Source of the DNA: Clostridia bacterium
Lineage (GTDB): Bacteria; Bacillota; Clostridia; UBA1381
Assembly (NCBI GenBank): GCA_017415105.1
Contig: JAFQJD010000005.1
Coordinates: 1-64,000, forward strand
DNA: 64,000 nt
Reading direction: 5' to 3'
The translations under genes were made by a program, and so were the position numbers. The notes beneath the pieces were generated by a model. That model was not told the origin of the DNA and made no database searches. It worked only from the letters and a program-made list of their open reading frames with translations. Below, one piece after another: positions 25,583 through 34,558 of the stretch (its first letter is position 1; the number at the start of each line of letters is the position of its first letter).

Positions 25583-28500
25583 TTATTTTACGTATGCACC
25601 AAGCTTTGATGTAGAACTCTTAAGCAAATCTGTAAAGATATCAGCAACAAGCTTTGCACCGTTTTCGTTTATGTGCACGCCGTCACGTTTGTTAGACTCT
25701 ATCGTCGAGCCTGACAAATCCCAGCCGTTCTCTGCCGGATCCCATACGTAGTACTTATCACGGATTCCCTCCATTGTAGTACCTGCAGTGATTTCCGCAT
25801 TAATACGTGATGCCATTTCAGTACTTATATCAATACATACAAGACCCATATCTCCTGCGACCTTTTTTACAACTTCTTTCTGTGCACTGTATCTTGACAG
25901 ATTCGGTGCAGTTTCTGTTGCAGTTGTTGTAATCGTAGTTGTTGTGAGAATCGGGGTTGCACCACGGTCAAGAATTGCCTGTGCAATCTCTCTGTAGTTT
26001 GCCTCATATTGCTCAACTGAGATGTTATTCTTTGCATTCGCATCGTTTATACCCAGTCCGATTACAGCATAATCGCCCTCTGCTATATCATCTACAAAAT
26101 TTGCAAGTGCATCGTAGCTCGTAGAGTCGAGGTATGTAGCCGTTGTCCATCCGCCGTGTGCACGGTTTTCAATCGTTACACGATCTGAAAGGTAATCACC
26201 GACTACCATTCCCCAGCCCGTCTGCGGATATGAAGTATCGGCATAGATTGTCATAATTGAATCACCGAGCATCCACAGTGTAGTCTCAGGCATATTGGAA
26301 GAATATACCTCTGCAAGCGGTGTCATATTATCCCATACAAATACCCTTGCCTCGTATCCGTTAATATCTGACGGTAATTCAATCGGAGTGTCAAGCGTTA
26401 CCGTTCTTACCTCTTTTGACTGTGCATCGCTCTTAAGGTCTGCGGTTGATACGCTTTCAAAACGACCGTCCTTATACAATGCAACATACAGCTTTGCCGC
26501 CTTTGAGTAGTTATTGAGAATTTCAACGCCTGTAATCTTACCGTTTGCAACAAGCTCTTTTGATGTTGCACCGTCTGCTGTTACTGCTATTCCCTTTACC
26601 TCGTATGCGTTTCTGCCTAAAACGGTTACGGTAAATTCCTTTGTATCGGTTGCAGTACCTTTAGTGATTGTAGCTGTAAGGGTTGCTTTCCTGTCATCTT
26701 TTGCAAAGCTTACAACACCGTCTTTCGTTATTACGGATGCATCATTTGTTGCCCATGTGATTGTTGTGTTCTCCTCACCAGTCAACGGCAATGTTATATC
26801 CGCTGTCGCAGTTTTCTGCAACGAAAGCTTTTCCTTTGCGTATGCTACAGCATCTGCATCGGAAATAGTAATATCCTTAACAGAAAAATTATCAACATAC
26901 CATACAGAATTCATAGTCTGTGCATTTATCAAATCGTCGGCTGTACGGCTATGTATACCTATTCGCTTAACTGACGCCGGCGTTGTTGCATTTACATCAA
27001 TGTTTCCTGCATGCTTGTATGTAATACCGTTTTCTCTTGTAACATCAGTTTCATACTTACCTGTATCAAGGTCTAAAACGAGTACCACATCATACCACTC
27101 GTATGTTGCATTCTCTCCCATCGGTAAATAAACTTCGTTTGTATTGTAAGTATCAGCAAGATACATACGGGCATTTCCGTGGAATATAAAATCAATACAG
27201 GATCTGCTCCAGCCATTGCCTAAATCATCAATCCAGATTGTCATACGCTGCTTGTCGCCCGTTCCGAACATCATTTTGGCACTGATTTGAATTTTGCCGC
27301 TTGTTATCGGTTGGTTACCGTCTGTATTGGGGTCTGAATCAACAACGAACATTGCCGCATCTCTACGGCTCGGTCCGTTTACACCTGTCTGAACCACGCC
27401 ATTAAGGTACCATGAGCTTCCGTTAATTCCGTAATATCTCTCAACCTTAACAACCTTATTTGATTCATTTGTCGGGTCTGTTGCTACTGTATAGTTTGCA
27501 CCCTTACTTGTATTTCCATCTTCTCCGACAGGATTTGTCCAGCCGGTATATCCTGAAATATCCGTTCCGTTTGCTATTGAATCAAAGCTTTCATCCACAT
27601 ACACACGCTTACTGTCAGCTTTAACAACAAAGTCGTATCTGTATTTTTCACCGTTTACATAGGCAGTAAGGCTGACTGCTCTGTCTTTTACACCTTTAAC
27701 GATTTTACCGTCAGCAGTTAAAATTCCGTTATCTGATGTTCTCCACTCCACAGCATGTTCATTGCCACCAAATATAATACTTGCAGGAAGAGTTATATTG
27801 CTTGCAAGTGCATCCATACTCTCGCCGCCAAGACCATTGAGGAGTGCTTTGGTAAGCTCACCAAGAACGGTTATTTCAAAGGTTCTTTCATCGCCTGTTG
27901 ACTGAGCCTTCGCAGTAAGGGAAACTTCCCTATCCTCAATACCCTCAACAACTGTACCGTCATGTCCGATAACGGATGTATCTGAAGATGTCCATGTAAG
28001 TGTATGAGCTTCTCCGTCAACCGTTACACTTTCGGGCAAGGTCAGATTATCTGTAACCTCCCGTGCCGGCTGATTTGTTACATCAGACCAGTTAAAATCA
28101 ATAAAGATACTCGGGTCTTCCCATGTTTTTTCCCATAAAAGCACAGGATAGCCGTCATTTACCGGCTCTAATGCGTTATCCTTGCAATAGTTTTCATTAT
28201 CAACAAGTGCAGTCTTTATTGCATCTTTTGTTGCACCTATTGTTCCCGGCTCTGTTCCTTGAGATACACTAGTCACATTTGTATTTGTTGAATATACATC
28301 CGTCGCACTTAACAGATATTTAATGCTGTCAGTTGCTGAGAAATACATAAATGCAAATTGTTTTTGTCCTTGCATCGTTATATCGGCAGTATAACATTTA
28401 TCAAACACATACTTAATTGAGTACTTTAAGCTGCTATAGTCAGGATGTCTATCTATTCCCACAAATCCACCCTGATATAGCACTGTGGCTGTTGAGGCTG

Positions 28501-29221
28501 TTGCTACAGTTGTTCCTGAAACATAACAGTTTGTAAATGTCGCTGTTTTACGTGTTGAAGAACTGCTTCCTGTCACATGCTGACATACACCTGCACCGGC
28601 AAATCCGCCGCTTACTTTTTCGGATGTACCGGATTGATTATTGGAAACAACAGAGTCTCTTACAAAAACATTTGTATAACTGCCGCCTCTGACATATGCA
28701 ATAACTGTTGCCGCACAATAACATCTTGTTGCACCTGTCGTTCCGTCAGGATAACGGGCATTGTTATAGCTTATATTAGCATTTGTAAATCCAAGATCAG
28801 ACACTTCAGTATCATCTGAACCGCTGCCTATAAAGCCTATTGCAGCATAAGAACAGGTGATTGTCATATTTTTAATTATATGACCGTTACCATCAATCTT
28901 ACCGCTGAAATACTTTGTTGTAACATTTGCAATCGGTACCCAGTCGTGACCTGAAAGGTCAATGTCGGCTGTAAGCTCATAGTATGTATCAGCACATACG
29001 TCACCGTCAGCAGATGCATTTGCATCAGCCGCAATCTTTGCAAGCTGACTTGCAGTTGCAATTTCGTACGGGTCTGCTTCTGTTCCGCTACCTCCCGCAA
29101 ACGAGGTCGCCACAATACCTTCATCTGTCCAGTATGTTGTAGCCGCTGATACCGCAGTCGGAACAACTACCATCGAAATGAGTATTGCAAAAGTAGTCAG
29201 TAAACTAAATACTTTTTTCAT
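25583..29221 (-). CDS. Large secreted multidomain protein with C-terminal SGNH (CE12-like) esterase
   Basis: A 1212-residue exported protein. It has a signal peptide (about 1-27, ending VSAA), a beta-helix/GLUG-like region (about 40-370; GTEADPYEIATASQL, GHIIKNMTI), three bacterial Ig-like repeats of the TLTWTSSD / ITWATND kind (about 375-455, 460-540, 790-860), and a LamG-like region between them (about 545-780). The SGNH domain (about 980-1205) has WMLGDSIM, GLGIND and DGVHINENGA. This resembles rhamnogalacturonan acetylesterases (CE12), so deacetylation of pectin is likely. It lies next to the GH105-like regulator. No SLH or sortase anchor is seen. AGGAGG precedes the ATG. Confidence 0.82.
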   Translation of the reverse strand: MKKVFSLLTTFAILISMVVVPTAVSAATTYWTDEGIVATSFAGGSGTEADPYEIATASQLAKIAADANASADGDVCADTYYELTADIDLSGHDWVPIANVTTKYFSGKIDGNGHIIKNMTITCSYAAIGFIGSGSDDTEVSDLGFTNANISYNNARYPDGTTGATRCYCAATVIAYVRGGSYTNVFVRDSVVSNNQSGTSEKVSGGFAGAGVCQHVTGSSSSTRKTATFTNCYVSGTTVATASTATVLYQGGFVGIDRHPDYSSLKYSIKYVFDKCYTADITMQGQKQFAFMYFSATDSIKYLLSATDVYSTNTNVTSVSQGTEPGTIGATKDAIKTALVDNENYCKDNALEPVNDGYPVLLWEKTWEDPSIFIDFNWSDVTNQPAREVTDNLTLPESVTVDGEAHTLTWTSSDTSVIGHDGTVVEGIEDREVSLTAKAQSTGDERTFEITVLGELTKALLNGLGGESMDALASNITLPASIIFGGNEHAVEWRTSDNGILTADGKIVKGVKDRAVSLTAYVNGEKYRYDFVVKADSKRVYVDESFDSIANGTDISGYTGWTNPVGEDGNTSKGANYTVATDPTNESNKVVKVERYYGINGSSWYLNGVVQTGVNGPSRRDAAMFVVDSDPNTDGNQPITSGKIQISAKMMFGTGDKQRMTIWIDDLGNGWSRSCIDFIFHGNARMYLADTYNTNEVYLPMGENATYEWYDVVLVLDLDTGKYETDVTRENGITYKHAGNIDVNATTPASVKRIGIHSRTADDLINAQTMNSVWYVDNFSVKDITISDADAVAYAKEKLSLQKTATADITLPLTGEENTTITWATNDASVITKDGVVSFAKDDRKATLTATITKGTATDTKEFTVTVLGRNAYEVKGIAVTADGATSKELVANGKITGVEILNNYSKAAKLYVALYKDGRFESVSTADLKSDAQSKEVRTVTLDTPIELPSDINGYEARVFVWDNMTPLAEVYSSNMPETTLWMLGDSIMTIYADTSYPQTGWGMVVGDYLSDRVTIENRAHGGWTTATYLDSTSYDALANFVDDIAEGDYAVIGLGINDANAKNNISVEQYEANYREIAQAILDRGATPILTTTTITTTATETAPNLSRYSAQKEVVKKVAGDMGLVCIDISTEMASRINAEITAGTTMEGIRDKYYVWDPAENGWDLSGSTIESNKRDGVHINENGAKLVADIFTDLLKSSTSKLGAYVK

Positions 29222-29348
29222 TATATTTACCTCCTCGAAATTATTTGTTGAGTTTATATTCTAATTATACCAATATGATTTCCGGATGTAAATTGACAAT
29301 ATTTAAAATTCCACAAAAGGCACATTGAAAACGGTATTCTATATATAG

Positions 29349-29380
29349 CAAAAGAGTGATGCCGTCGCATCACTCTTTTT
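29349..29380 (-). terminator. Terminator at the end of the feo operon
   Basis: AAAAGAGTGATGC, loop CGTC-like, GCATCACTCTTTTTT, symmetrical and usable on both strands. The TGA of the FeoB-associated gene (29372-29370) lies in the stem, as in the MATE terminator. Confidence 0.85.
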
Positions 29381-29522
29381 TGCAATCTTTACCCGCTGAC
29401 GTACAGCTGTCACTGTACGGACAGCCAATGCACTTTTTGCCGCTTCGTTTTGCCTTGACTATATACCAAATCGCAAGCCCGACTGCAACAACTATAATTG
29501 CCAGAACAATAATATTTGCCAT
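29370..29522 (-). CDS. FeoB-associated Cys-rich membrane protein (50 aa)
   Basis: A short gene. It encodes 50 residues: one transmembrane helix (MANIIVLAIIVVAVGLAIWY), a basic stretch, then CIGCPYSDSC and a final GKDCKKE. This matches the FeoB-associated Cys-rich membrane protein family (PF12669), normally found directly after feoB. It starts 7 bases after the feoB stop with GAGGTAAT as RBS, and its stop is in the terminator. The cysteines may bind iron during ferrous import; the exact role in the family is not settled. Confidence 0.88.
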   Translation of the reverse strand: MANIIVLAIIVVAVGLAIWYIVKAKRSGKKCIGCPYSDSCTSAGKDCKKE

Positions 29523-29528
29523 ATCCCA

Positions 29529-31532
29529 TTACCTCGAAACTGTATTTTTCTTAACTGCATATTCTGCTTTGAGCTTTCTGTCTGAATTTATACACAGATA
29601 TACTATAATTGCCGCCATAGCAAGAACTGCAATAAGTCCTGGAACAAAGCCTGTGCCGACTGTTCCCTCGGTTATCATTGTGCCTATCTGATATACCCAG
29701 AAGCCTATTGAATATCCCGTTGCAAGCTGTAAGCATATACCGCCCCAGAGCCATTTTCTATCCTTAATCTCAGAGTTCATAGCACCGATTGCCGCAAAAC
29801 ACGGGGGTGTAAAGAGGTTAAACATCAGACACGCCAACGCCGCCGCCTTTGTGAGTGCAAATATGCCTGCAACCTCGCCGGCACCGCTCATAAGTGCAAG
29901 CTCTTCTGTGTCGATAAAGTTCGTTACACCATAACATACTGCCAATGTTCCTACAACATTCTCTTTTGCGATAAAGCCCGTAATGGCTGATGCTGCCATC
30001 TGCCATACGCCAAAACCGAGCGGAATAAGCAATACTGCAAACGGCGATGCGATAGATGCGAGGATTGATGTATTCTCCATTCCCTCCTCAACAAGCTCAA
30101 AGCTCCAGTTGAAAGACTGCATAATCTGTACGACTGTGTTACAGACAAGAATGATTGTACCGGCTTTTACTATGTACGCCCAGCCACGTGAGCACATTGA
30201 CATAAATGCACGCTTTAAGCTCGGACCCTTATATTCGGGAAGCTCAATGATAAAGAATGACTTACGGTTTTTATGACCTGCAATCTTGTTTACGAGCAAT
30301 GCACCAAGGAATATAAGTGCAATACCGACAAAGTACATCAACGGGCCTACCCATGACGCATCCCCGAAGAACACGCCGGCAAACAATGCTATAACAGGAA
30401 GTTTCGCACCACAAGGCATAAACGGTGTGAGCATTGCTGTTGCACGGCGTTCACGTTCATTACGGATTGTACGGCATGCCATAATGCCGGGGATAGCACA
30501 GCCTGTGCCTATAACAAACGGGATAACTGATTTTCCCGAAAGTCCTACCTTTTTAAATATCGGGTCAAGCACGACAGAAACACGTGCCATATAACCGCAG
30601 TCCTCAAGCAACGCAATGAGGAAGTACATAACCATAACAAGCGGTAAGAAGCCCACAACCGCACCGACACCGCCAATGATACCGTCAACGAGCAGTGCAT
30701 AAAGTAACGGATTTGCATTCTCCAGTAATCCTCCAACCCATTCCTGGAAACTCTCTATCCAGCCTACAAGAAGGTCTGCAATCCATGTGCCGAGAGTTGT
30801 CTGTGAGATGTAGAATACAAGAAACATCACAACTGCAAAAATCGGGATACCAAGCCACTTATTCGTAAGAACGGCATCAATTTTATCCTGATAGTTTTTG
30901 TCCTTTGTAAGAACCTTACGGCTTTCTACCTTTTCAACTATTCCGTTTACAAATGCAAATCGCTTTCTGTCCGCTTCCTCAACCGACTTTTTGTCAGTAA
31001 GGTCAACATCGCCTTCACTGTAAGGTGCTTTCTGGTCTGCACCCTTTAGTGATGCAGCAGTCTTAACTACCTCACCTATTCCGTCTGCCGTTGTTGAAAC
31101 AGTTTCAATAACCGGACAACCTAATGCATCTCTCAACGCATTAACGTCAATTTCTGTTTCTTTCTTTTCGTTTATATCAGCCTTGTTAAGTGCTACAACC
31201 ACCGGAACTCCAAGCTCCAAAAGCTGAGTTGTGAAGAATAAGCTACGGCTTAAGTTTGTAGCATCAACAATATTTATAATTACATCGGGATTTTCGTTTT
31301 TGACATACGAGCTTGTGATGCTCTCCTCTGATGTAAACGGTGACATTGAATATGCACCCGGCAAGTCTACTGCGATAAGCTCCTCGCCGTTACAAAGACT
31401 TTTCTTTATTGGATGCTCTTTCTTTTCCACCGTAACACCTGCCCAGTTTCCGACACGCTCGTTTCTGCCTGTTAAGGCATTATACATTGTGGTTTTACCA
31501 CTGTTCGGATTGCCCGCTAAAGCAATTCTCAT
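29529..31532 (-). CDS. feoB: Ferrous iron transporter FeoB
   Basis: A 667-residue inner-membrane protein. The N-terminal G domain (about 1-165) has GNPNSGKTT (G1), DLPGAYSMSP (G3) and NKAD (G4). A helical spacer follows. The membrane part (about 220-660) has two gate regions, with VIPFVIGTGCAIPGIMACRTI and LFTPPCFAAIGAM, including the conserved cysteines of the translocation path. It imports Fe2+ under anaerobic conditions. The start at 31532 follows GGGGGA. feoA lies upstream and the Cys-rich peptide downstream. A DtxR-like box sits between feoA and feoB. Confidence 0.97.
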   Translation of the reverse strand: MRIALAGNPNSGKTTMYNALTGRNERVGNWAGVTVEKKEHPIKKSLCNGEELIAVDLPGAYSMSPFTSEESITSSYVKNENPDVIINIVDATNLSRSLFFTTQLLELGVPVVVALNKADINEKKETEIDVNALRDALGCPVIETVSTTADGIGEVVKTAASLKGADQKAPYSEGDVDLTDKKSVEEADRKRFAFVNGIVEKVESRKVLTKDKNYQDKIDAVLTNKWLGIPIFAVVMFLVFYISQTTLGTWIADLLVGWIESFQEWVGGLLENANPLLYALLVDGIIGGVGAVVGFLPLVMVMYFLIALLEDCGYMARVSVVLDPIFKKVGLSGKSVIPFVIGTGCAIPGIMACRTIRNERERRATAMLTPFMPCGAKLPVIALFAGVFFGDASWVGPLMYFVGIALIFLGALLVNKIAGHKNRKSFFIIELPEYKGPSLKRAFMSMCSRGWAYIVKAGTIILVCNTVVQIMQSFNWSFELVEEGMENTSILASIASPFAVLLIPLGFGVWQMAASAITGFIAKENVVGTLAVCYGVTNFIDTEELALMSGAGEVAGIFALTKAAALACLMFNLFTPPCFAAIGAMNSEIKDRKWLWGGICLQLATGYSIGFWVYQIGTMITEGTVGTGFVPGLIAVLAMAAIIVYLCINSDRKLKAEYAVKKNTVSR

Positions 31533-31557
31533 TTTCTTTTCCCCCTTGATTTTTGTG

Positions 31558-31575
31558 TTAGTTAGCATTAACTAA
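31558..31575. promoter_or_regulatory. DtxR-like iron box between feoA and feoB
   Basis: TTAGTTAGCATTAACTAA is an 18-base inverted repeat (TTAGTT-N6-AACTAA). It matches the arm sequence of the site upstream of feoA and resembles DtxR/IdeR boxes. Likely bound by the DtxR-family protein encoded at 34559-34921. Confidence 0.6.
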
Positions 31576-31618
31576 CCAGATGTGAAAATAATTAGCGGAA
31601 TTGCTTCCGCTTTGTTTT

Positions 31619-31837
31619 TTAAATGATAATAGCTTCTGCAAGCTCGTTATCAATGTTATAACGTGCATCCTTAATGGAAACCACGCATCCGCCTTTAAGA
31701 TGTGACACAACCGTTATCGGCTCACCACTGTAACAGCCTAAAGAAAACAAGAATGCGTCAAGCTCCTCGTCATCAGTCTCGATGCTCTTTATGATGTATT
31801 CTTTTCCTTCTACTGCTTCTCTTAAAGTCACTTTCAT
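31619..31837 (-). CDS. feoA: FeoA-family protein
   Basis: A 72-residue protein with an SH3-like FeoA domain: MKVTLREAVEGKEYIIKSIE at the start and KGGCVVSIKDARYNIDNELA at the end. FeoA is a small cytoplasmic partner of FeoB in ferrous iron uptake. The ATG at 31837 is preceded by CGGGTG, a weak site. A GTG three bases earlier is possible. It is first in the feo operon, with an iron-box promoter directly upstream. Confidence 0.9.
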   Translation of the reverse strand: MKVTLREAVEGKEYIIKSIETDDEELDAFLFSLGCYSGEPITVVSHLKGGCVVSIKDARYNIDNELAEAIII

Positions 31838-31857
31838 CACCCGATTAATATTTTTAA

Positions 31858-31893
31858 CAGAGTTAGTTTAGCATAACTAACTCTGTTTGTCAA
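31858..31893 (-). promoter_or_regulatory. feo promoter overlapped by a DtxR-like box
   Basis: Minus strand TTGACA (31893-31888), 17 bp, TAAACT (31870-31865). The spacer and -10 are covered by the inverted repeat CAGAGTTAGTT-TAGCAT-AACTAACTCTG (31858-31885). An iron-loaded DtxR-type repressor bound here would block the promoter. Confidence 0.7.
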
Positions 31894-31967
31894 GACTTTT
31901 TTTAAATTTTTTCCATTTTTATTGAATTTTATGGTTTTTGGCGGTGTTTTTGTGTATTTATCCCGAC

Positions 31968-31996
31968 TTGACAAGGCAAAACTAAACATATATAAT
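31968..31996 (+). promoter_or_regulatory. Promoter of copA
   Basis: TTGACA (31968-31973), 17-bp spacer, TATAAT (31991-31996). No copper-responsive CsoR or CopY gene is seen next to it. Confidence 0.75.
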
Positions 31997-32020
31997 ATAT
32001 GGAAAGGAGTTGATTCAGGA

Positions 32021-34495
32021 ATGGAAAAGAAACAGTACACCGTAACAGGTATGACGTGTGCAGCATGCTCGGCAAGAGTTGAAAAAGCCGTTTCAAAGCT
32101 TTCGGGTGTTAATTTGTGTACGGTAAATCTCCTTACAAATTCAATGACAGTTGAGGGCACGGCAACAGCAAAGGAAATCGAGGATGCCGTTATAAAAGCC
32201 GGATATGGAATTAAGTCGGATGAAATTCCCGATGCAAAACAGGATTCGGGCGAAAAGCCACTTAAAACACGGCTTATTTCGTCGCTTTTGTTCCTTGTTA
32301 TACTTATGTATTTTTCAATGGGATATACTATGTGGAATTTCCCCCTGCCCGACTTTTTGGAACGTAATCCGGTTGCGACAGGACTTGTGCAGTTACTGCT
32401 TACTATAATAGTTATGGTTATAAACAAGCAGTTTTTCATAAACGGAATACGTGGCATCATCAACAAATCACCGAATATGGATACACTGGTGGCACTCGGC
32501 TCGGGTGCATCACTGGTGTACAGTCTTTATGCACTTTTTGCAATGAGTGATGCACAGGCACTCGGAAATTTTGAGAGAGCAAAACACTTTCTGCACGAAT
32601 TCTACTTCGAGTCGGCGGCAATGATTTTAGTTCTCATAACCGTCGGAAAGATGCTTGAGGCACGCTCAAAGGGCAAAACAACGAGTGCACTTGAGGGGCT
32701 TAAAAAGCTTACACCGAAAACTGCTGTTATACTGCGTGACGGTTCCGAGGTGACGGTAGATGTATCGGAAATTAAAAAAGGCGATATATTTATAGTAAGA
32801 ACCGGCGAGAGCATACCGGCTGACGGACGTGTTGTTGAGGGACACTGTGCGGTGAACGAATCAGCACTCACAGGAGAAAGTATTCCGGTTGACAAGACGG
32901 TGGGCGATGGTGTATCCGCCGCAACAATAAATCAGTCAGGATTTATCAAGTGCGAAGCTGTCAAGGTGAGTGAGGAAACTCTCATTTCACAGATTATACA
33001 GATGGTGAGCGATGCATCTGCCACCAAAGCACCGATAGCAAAAGCGGCTGACAAAATTTCGGGTGTGTTTGTCCCCATTGTAATAGCTATCGCAGTTGTA
33101 ACAATTGCTATATGGCTTATCGCAGGCGAAACGGTTGGTTTTGCATTGGCACGTGGTATTTCGGTGCTTGTTATAAGCTGTCCGTGTGCATTGGGACTTG
33201 CTACTCCTGTTGCGATAATGGTCGGAAACGGTGTTGGTGCAAAAAACGGCATTTTGTTTAAGAACGCAACGGCACTTGAAAATGCCGGAAAAACGCAGAT
33301 TGTAGCACTCGATAAAACAGGCACTATAACAAACGGCACTCCAAAGGTTACGGATATTATCCCCTTTGATGTGAGTGCAACCGAACTTTTAAAGGTTGCA
33401 TATTCACTTGAGGCAAAGAGCCTGCATCCGTTGGCACTTGCCATTGCGGAAAAAGCAATGGAAGAACAGATTACGCCTGATGAAACAGAGAATTTCTGTG
33501 AGCTTGCCGGAAACGGTCTTACCGCAACAATCGGGGATAGCGAAATCATCGGCGGAAGCAGAAAGTTCATCGGAACAAAAGCAACGCTTACAGACTCACA
33601 GAATACAGAAGCTGACCGCCTTTCAAACGAGGGCAAAACTCCGCTGTTCTTTGCAAAGGACGGACAGATTATCGGAATAATTGCAGTAGCAGACACTGTT
33701 AAGCCCGACAGTCCCAAGGCGATAGCCGAGCTTCAGGGTATGGGTATCGAGATAATTATGCTCACGGGTGATAATGAACGTACTGCAAACGCAATAAAGG
33801 CACAAACGGGCGTAAACGAAGTTATTGCCGAGGTTATGCCGGACAAAAAGGCAAAAACAATTACGGCTCTAAAACACCGTGGCAGGGTTGCGATGGTCGG
33901 TGACGGAATAAACGATGCACCTGCTCTCACAACAGCAGACACAGGTATTGCCATAGGTTCGGGAACGGATATTGCAATAGATTCGGCTGATGTTGTGCTG
34001 ATGAAGAGTAATCTCGCAGACGTTCCTGCCACAATACGTTTAAGCCGTGCGTCACTCAAGAACATTCACGAAAATTTGTTCTGGGCATTTATTTATAACA
34101 CTATCGGGATACCTATTGCCGCAGGCGTTCTGATTCCGTTTTTCGGAATACGGCTTAACCCGATGATTGGTGCTGCAGCAATGTCACTGTCAAGCTTCTT
34201 TGTGGTGACAAACGCATTGCGCTTAAACTTTGTTAAATTATACAGTCCGAAAAAGGGCAGAAAAATAAAGCATAAAAAGGAGAAAAAAGCTATGGAAAAG
34301 ACATTAAAAGCAGAGGGAATTATGTGTATGCACTGCGAGGCACGTGTTAAAAAGTGCCTTGAGGCGATAGATGGTGTAACAGAGGCAACGGCAAGCCACG
34401 AAACAGGTATTGTTACTGTTAAGCTCGCAAAAGATGTCCCCACCGAAACACTTAAAAATGCAATCGAAGCAGAAGGCTACAAGGTTATAGGCTGA
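32021..34495 (+). CDS. copA: Copper-translocating P1B-ATPase CopA with a fused C-terminal CopZ-like domain
   Basis: An 824-residue pump. The N-terminal HMA domain has GMTCAAC (Cys13, Cys16). The membrane core has the CPC motif (Cys387-Cys389) and the actuator TGES. The phosphorylation site is DKTGT (Asp431), and the soluble domain has the HP dipeptide in SLHPLALAI and GDGINDAPAL. The last helices end GAAAMSLSSFFVVTNALRL, the copper-type ending. After a Lys-rich linker a second HMA domain follows (residues 758-824, with MCMHC). It exports Cu+. The start at 32021 has AAGGAG; upstream in-frame ATGs lie in the promoter. The C-terminal extension is odd: it is preceded by its own RBS. Confidence 0.93.
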   Translation: MEKKQYTVTGMTCAACSARVEKAVSKLSGVNLCTVNLLTNSMTVEGTATAKEIEDAVIKAGYGIKSDEIPDAKQDSGEKPLKTRLISSLLFLVILMYFSMGYTMWNFPLPDFLERNPVATGLVQLLLTIIVMVINKQFFINGIRGIINKSPNMDTLVALGSGASLVYSLYALFAMSDAQALGNFERAKHFLHEFYFESAAMILVLITVGKMLEARSKGKTTSALEGLKKLTPKTAVILRDGSEVTVDVSEIKKGDIFIVRTGESIPADGRVVEGHCAVNESALTGESIPVDKTVGDGVSAATINQSGFIKCEAVKVSEETLISQIIQMVSDASATKAPIAKAADKISGVFVPIVIAIAVVTIAIWLIAGETVGFALARGISVLVISCPCALGLATPVAIMVGNGVGAKNGILFKNATALENAGKTQIVALDKTGTITNGTPKVTDIIPFDVSATELLKVAYSLEAKSLHPLALAIAEKAMEEQITPDETENFCELAGNGLTATIGDSEIIGGSRKFIGTKATLTDSQNTEADRLSNEGKTPLFFAKDGQIIGIIAVADTVKPDSPKAIAELQGMGIEIIMLTGDNERTANAIKAQTGVNEVIAEVMPDKKAKTITALKHRGRVAMVGDGINDAPALTTADTGIAIGSGTDIAIDSADVVLMKSNLADVPATIRLSRASLKNIHENLFWAFIYNTIGIPIAAGVLIPFFGIRLNPMIGAAAMSLSSFFVVTNALRLNFVKLYSPKKGRKIKHKKEKKAMEKTLKAEGIMCMHCEARVKKCLEAIDGVTEATASHETGIVTVKLAKDVPTETLKNAIEAEGYKVIG
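34292..34495 (+). CDS. Possible internally initiated CopZ-like copper chaperone
   Basis: In frame within the copA 3' end, an ATG at 34292 is preceded by AAAGGAG nine bases upstream, within a Lys-rich linker. It would give a free 67-residue HMA protein (MEKTLKAEGIMCMHCEARV to YKVIG) with the metal-binding MCMHC motif. The layout is that of a copZ gene whose upstream copA stop codon was lost. Both a fused and a free form could be made. Inference from sequence only. Confidence 0.4.
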   Translation: MEKTLKAEGIMCMHCEARVKKCLEAIDGVTEATASHETGIVTVKLAKDVPTETLKNAIEAEGYKVIG

Positions 34496-34497
34496 AT

Positions 34498-34526
34498 TTG
34501 ACAATCCGTGATTTGTGTGGTATAAT
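34498..34526 (+). promoter_or_regulatory. Promoter of the DtxR-family gene
   Basis: TTGACA (34498-34503), 17 bp, TATAAT (34521-34526). GTATCC (34527-34532) and GGATAC (34552-34557) form an inverted repeat around the RBS and might act at RNA or DNA level. Confidence 0.75.
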
Positions 34527-34558
34527 GTATCCATACTCTGAAAGGAGATTGGGATACT

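Noticed and set aside
31922-32020. Longer N-terminus for CopA starting at 31922
   Set aside because: The extension covers the consensus promoter at 31968-31996 and is not HMA-like. The ATG at 32021 starts directly at the HMA domain.
34527-34557. RNA thermometer or hairpin hiding the RBS of the DtxR-family gene
   Set aside because: A six-base GTATCC/GGATAC repeat flanks the RBS but leaves AAAGGAG in the loop, so sequestration is not convincing.
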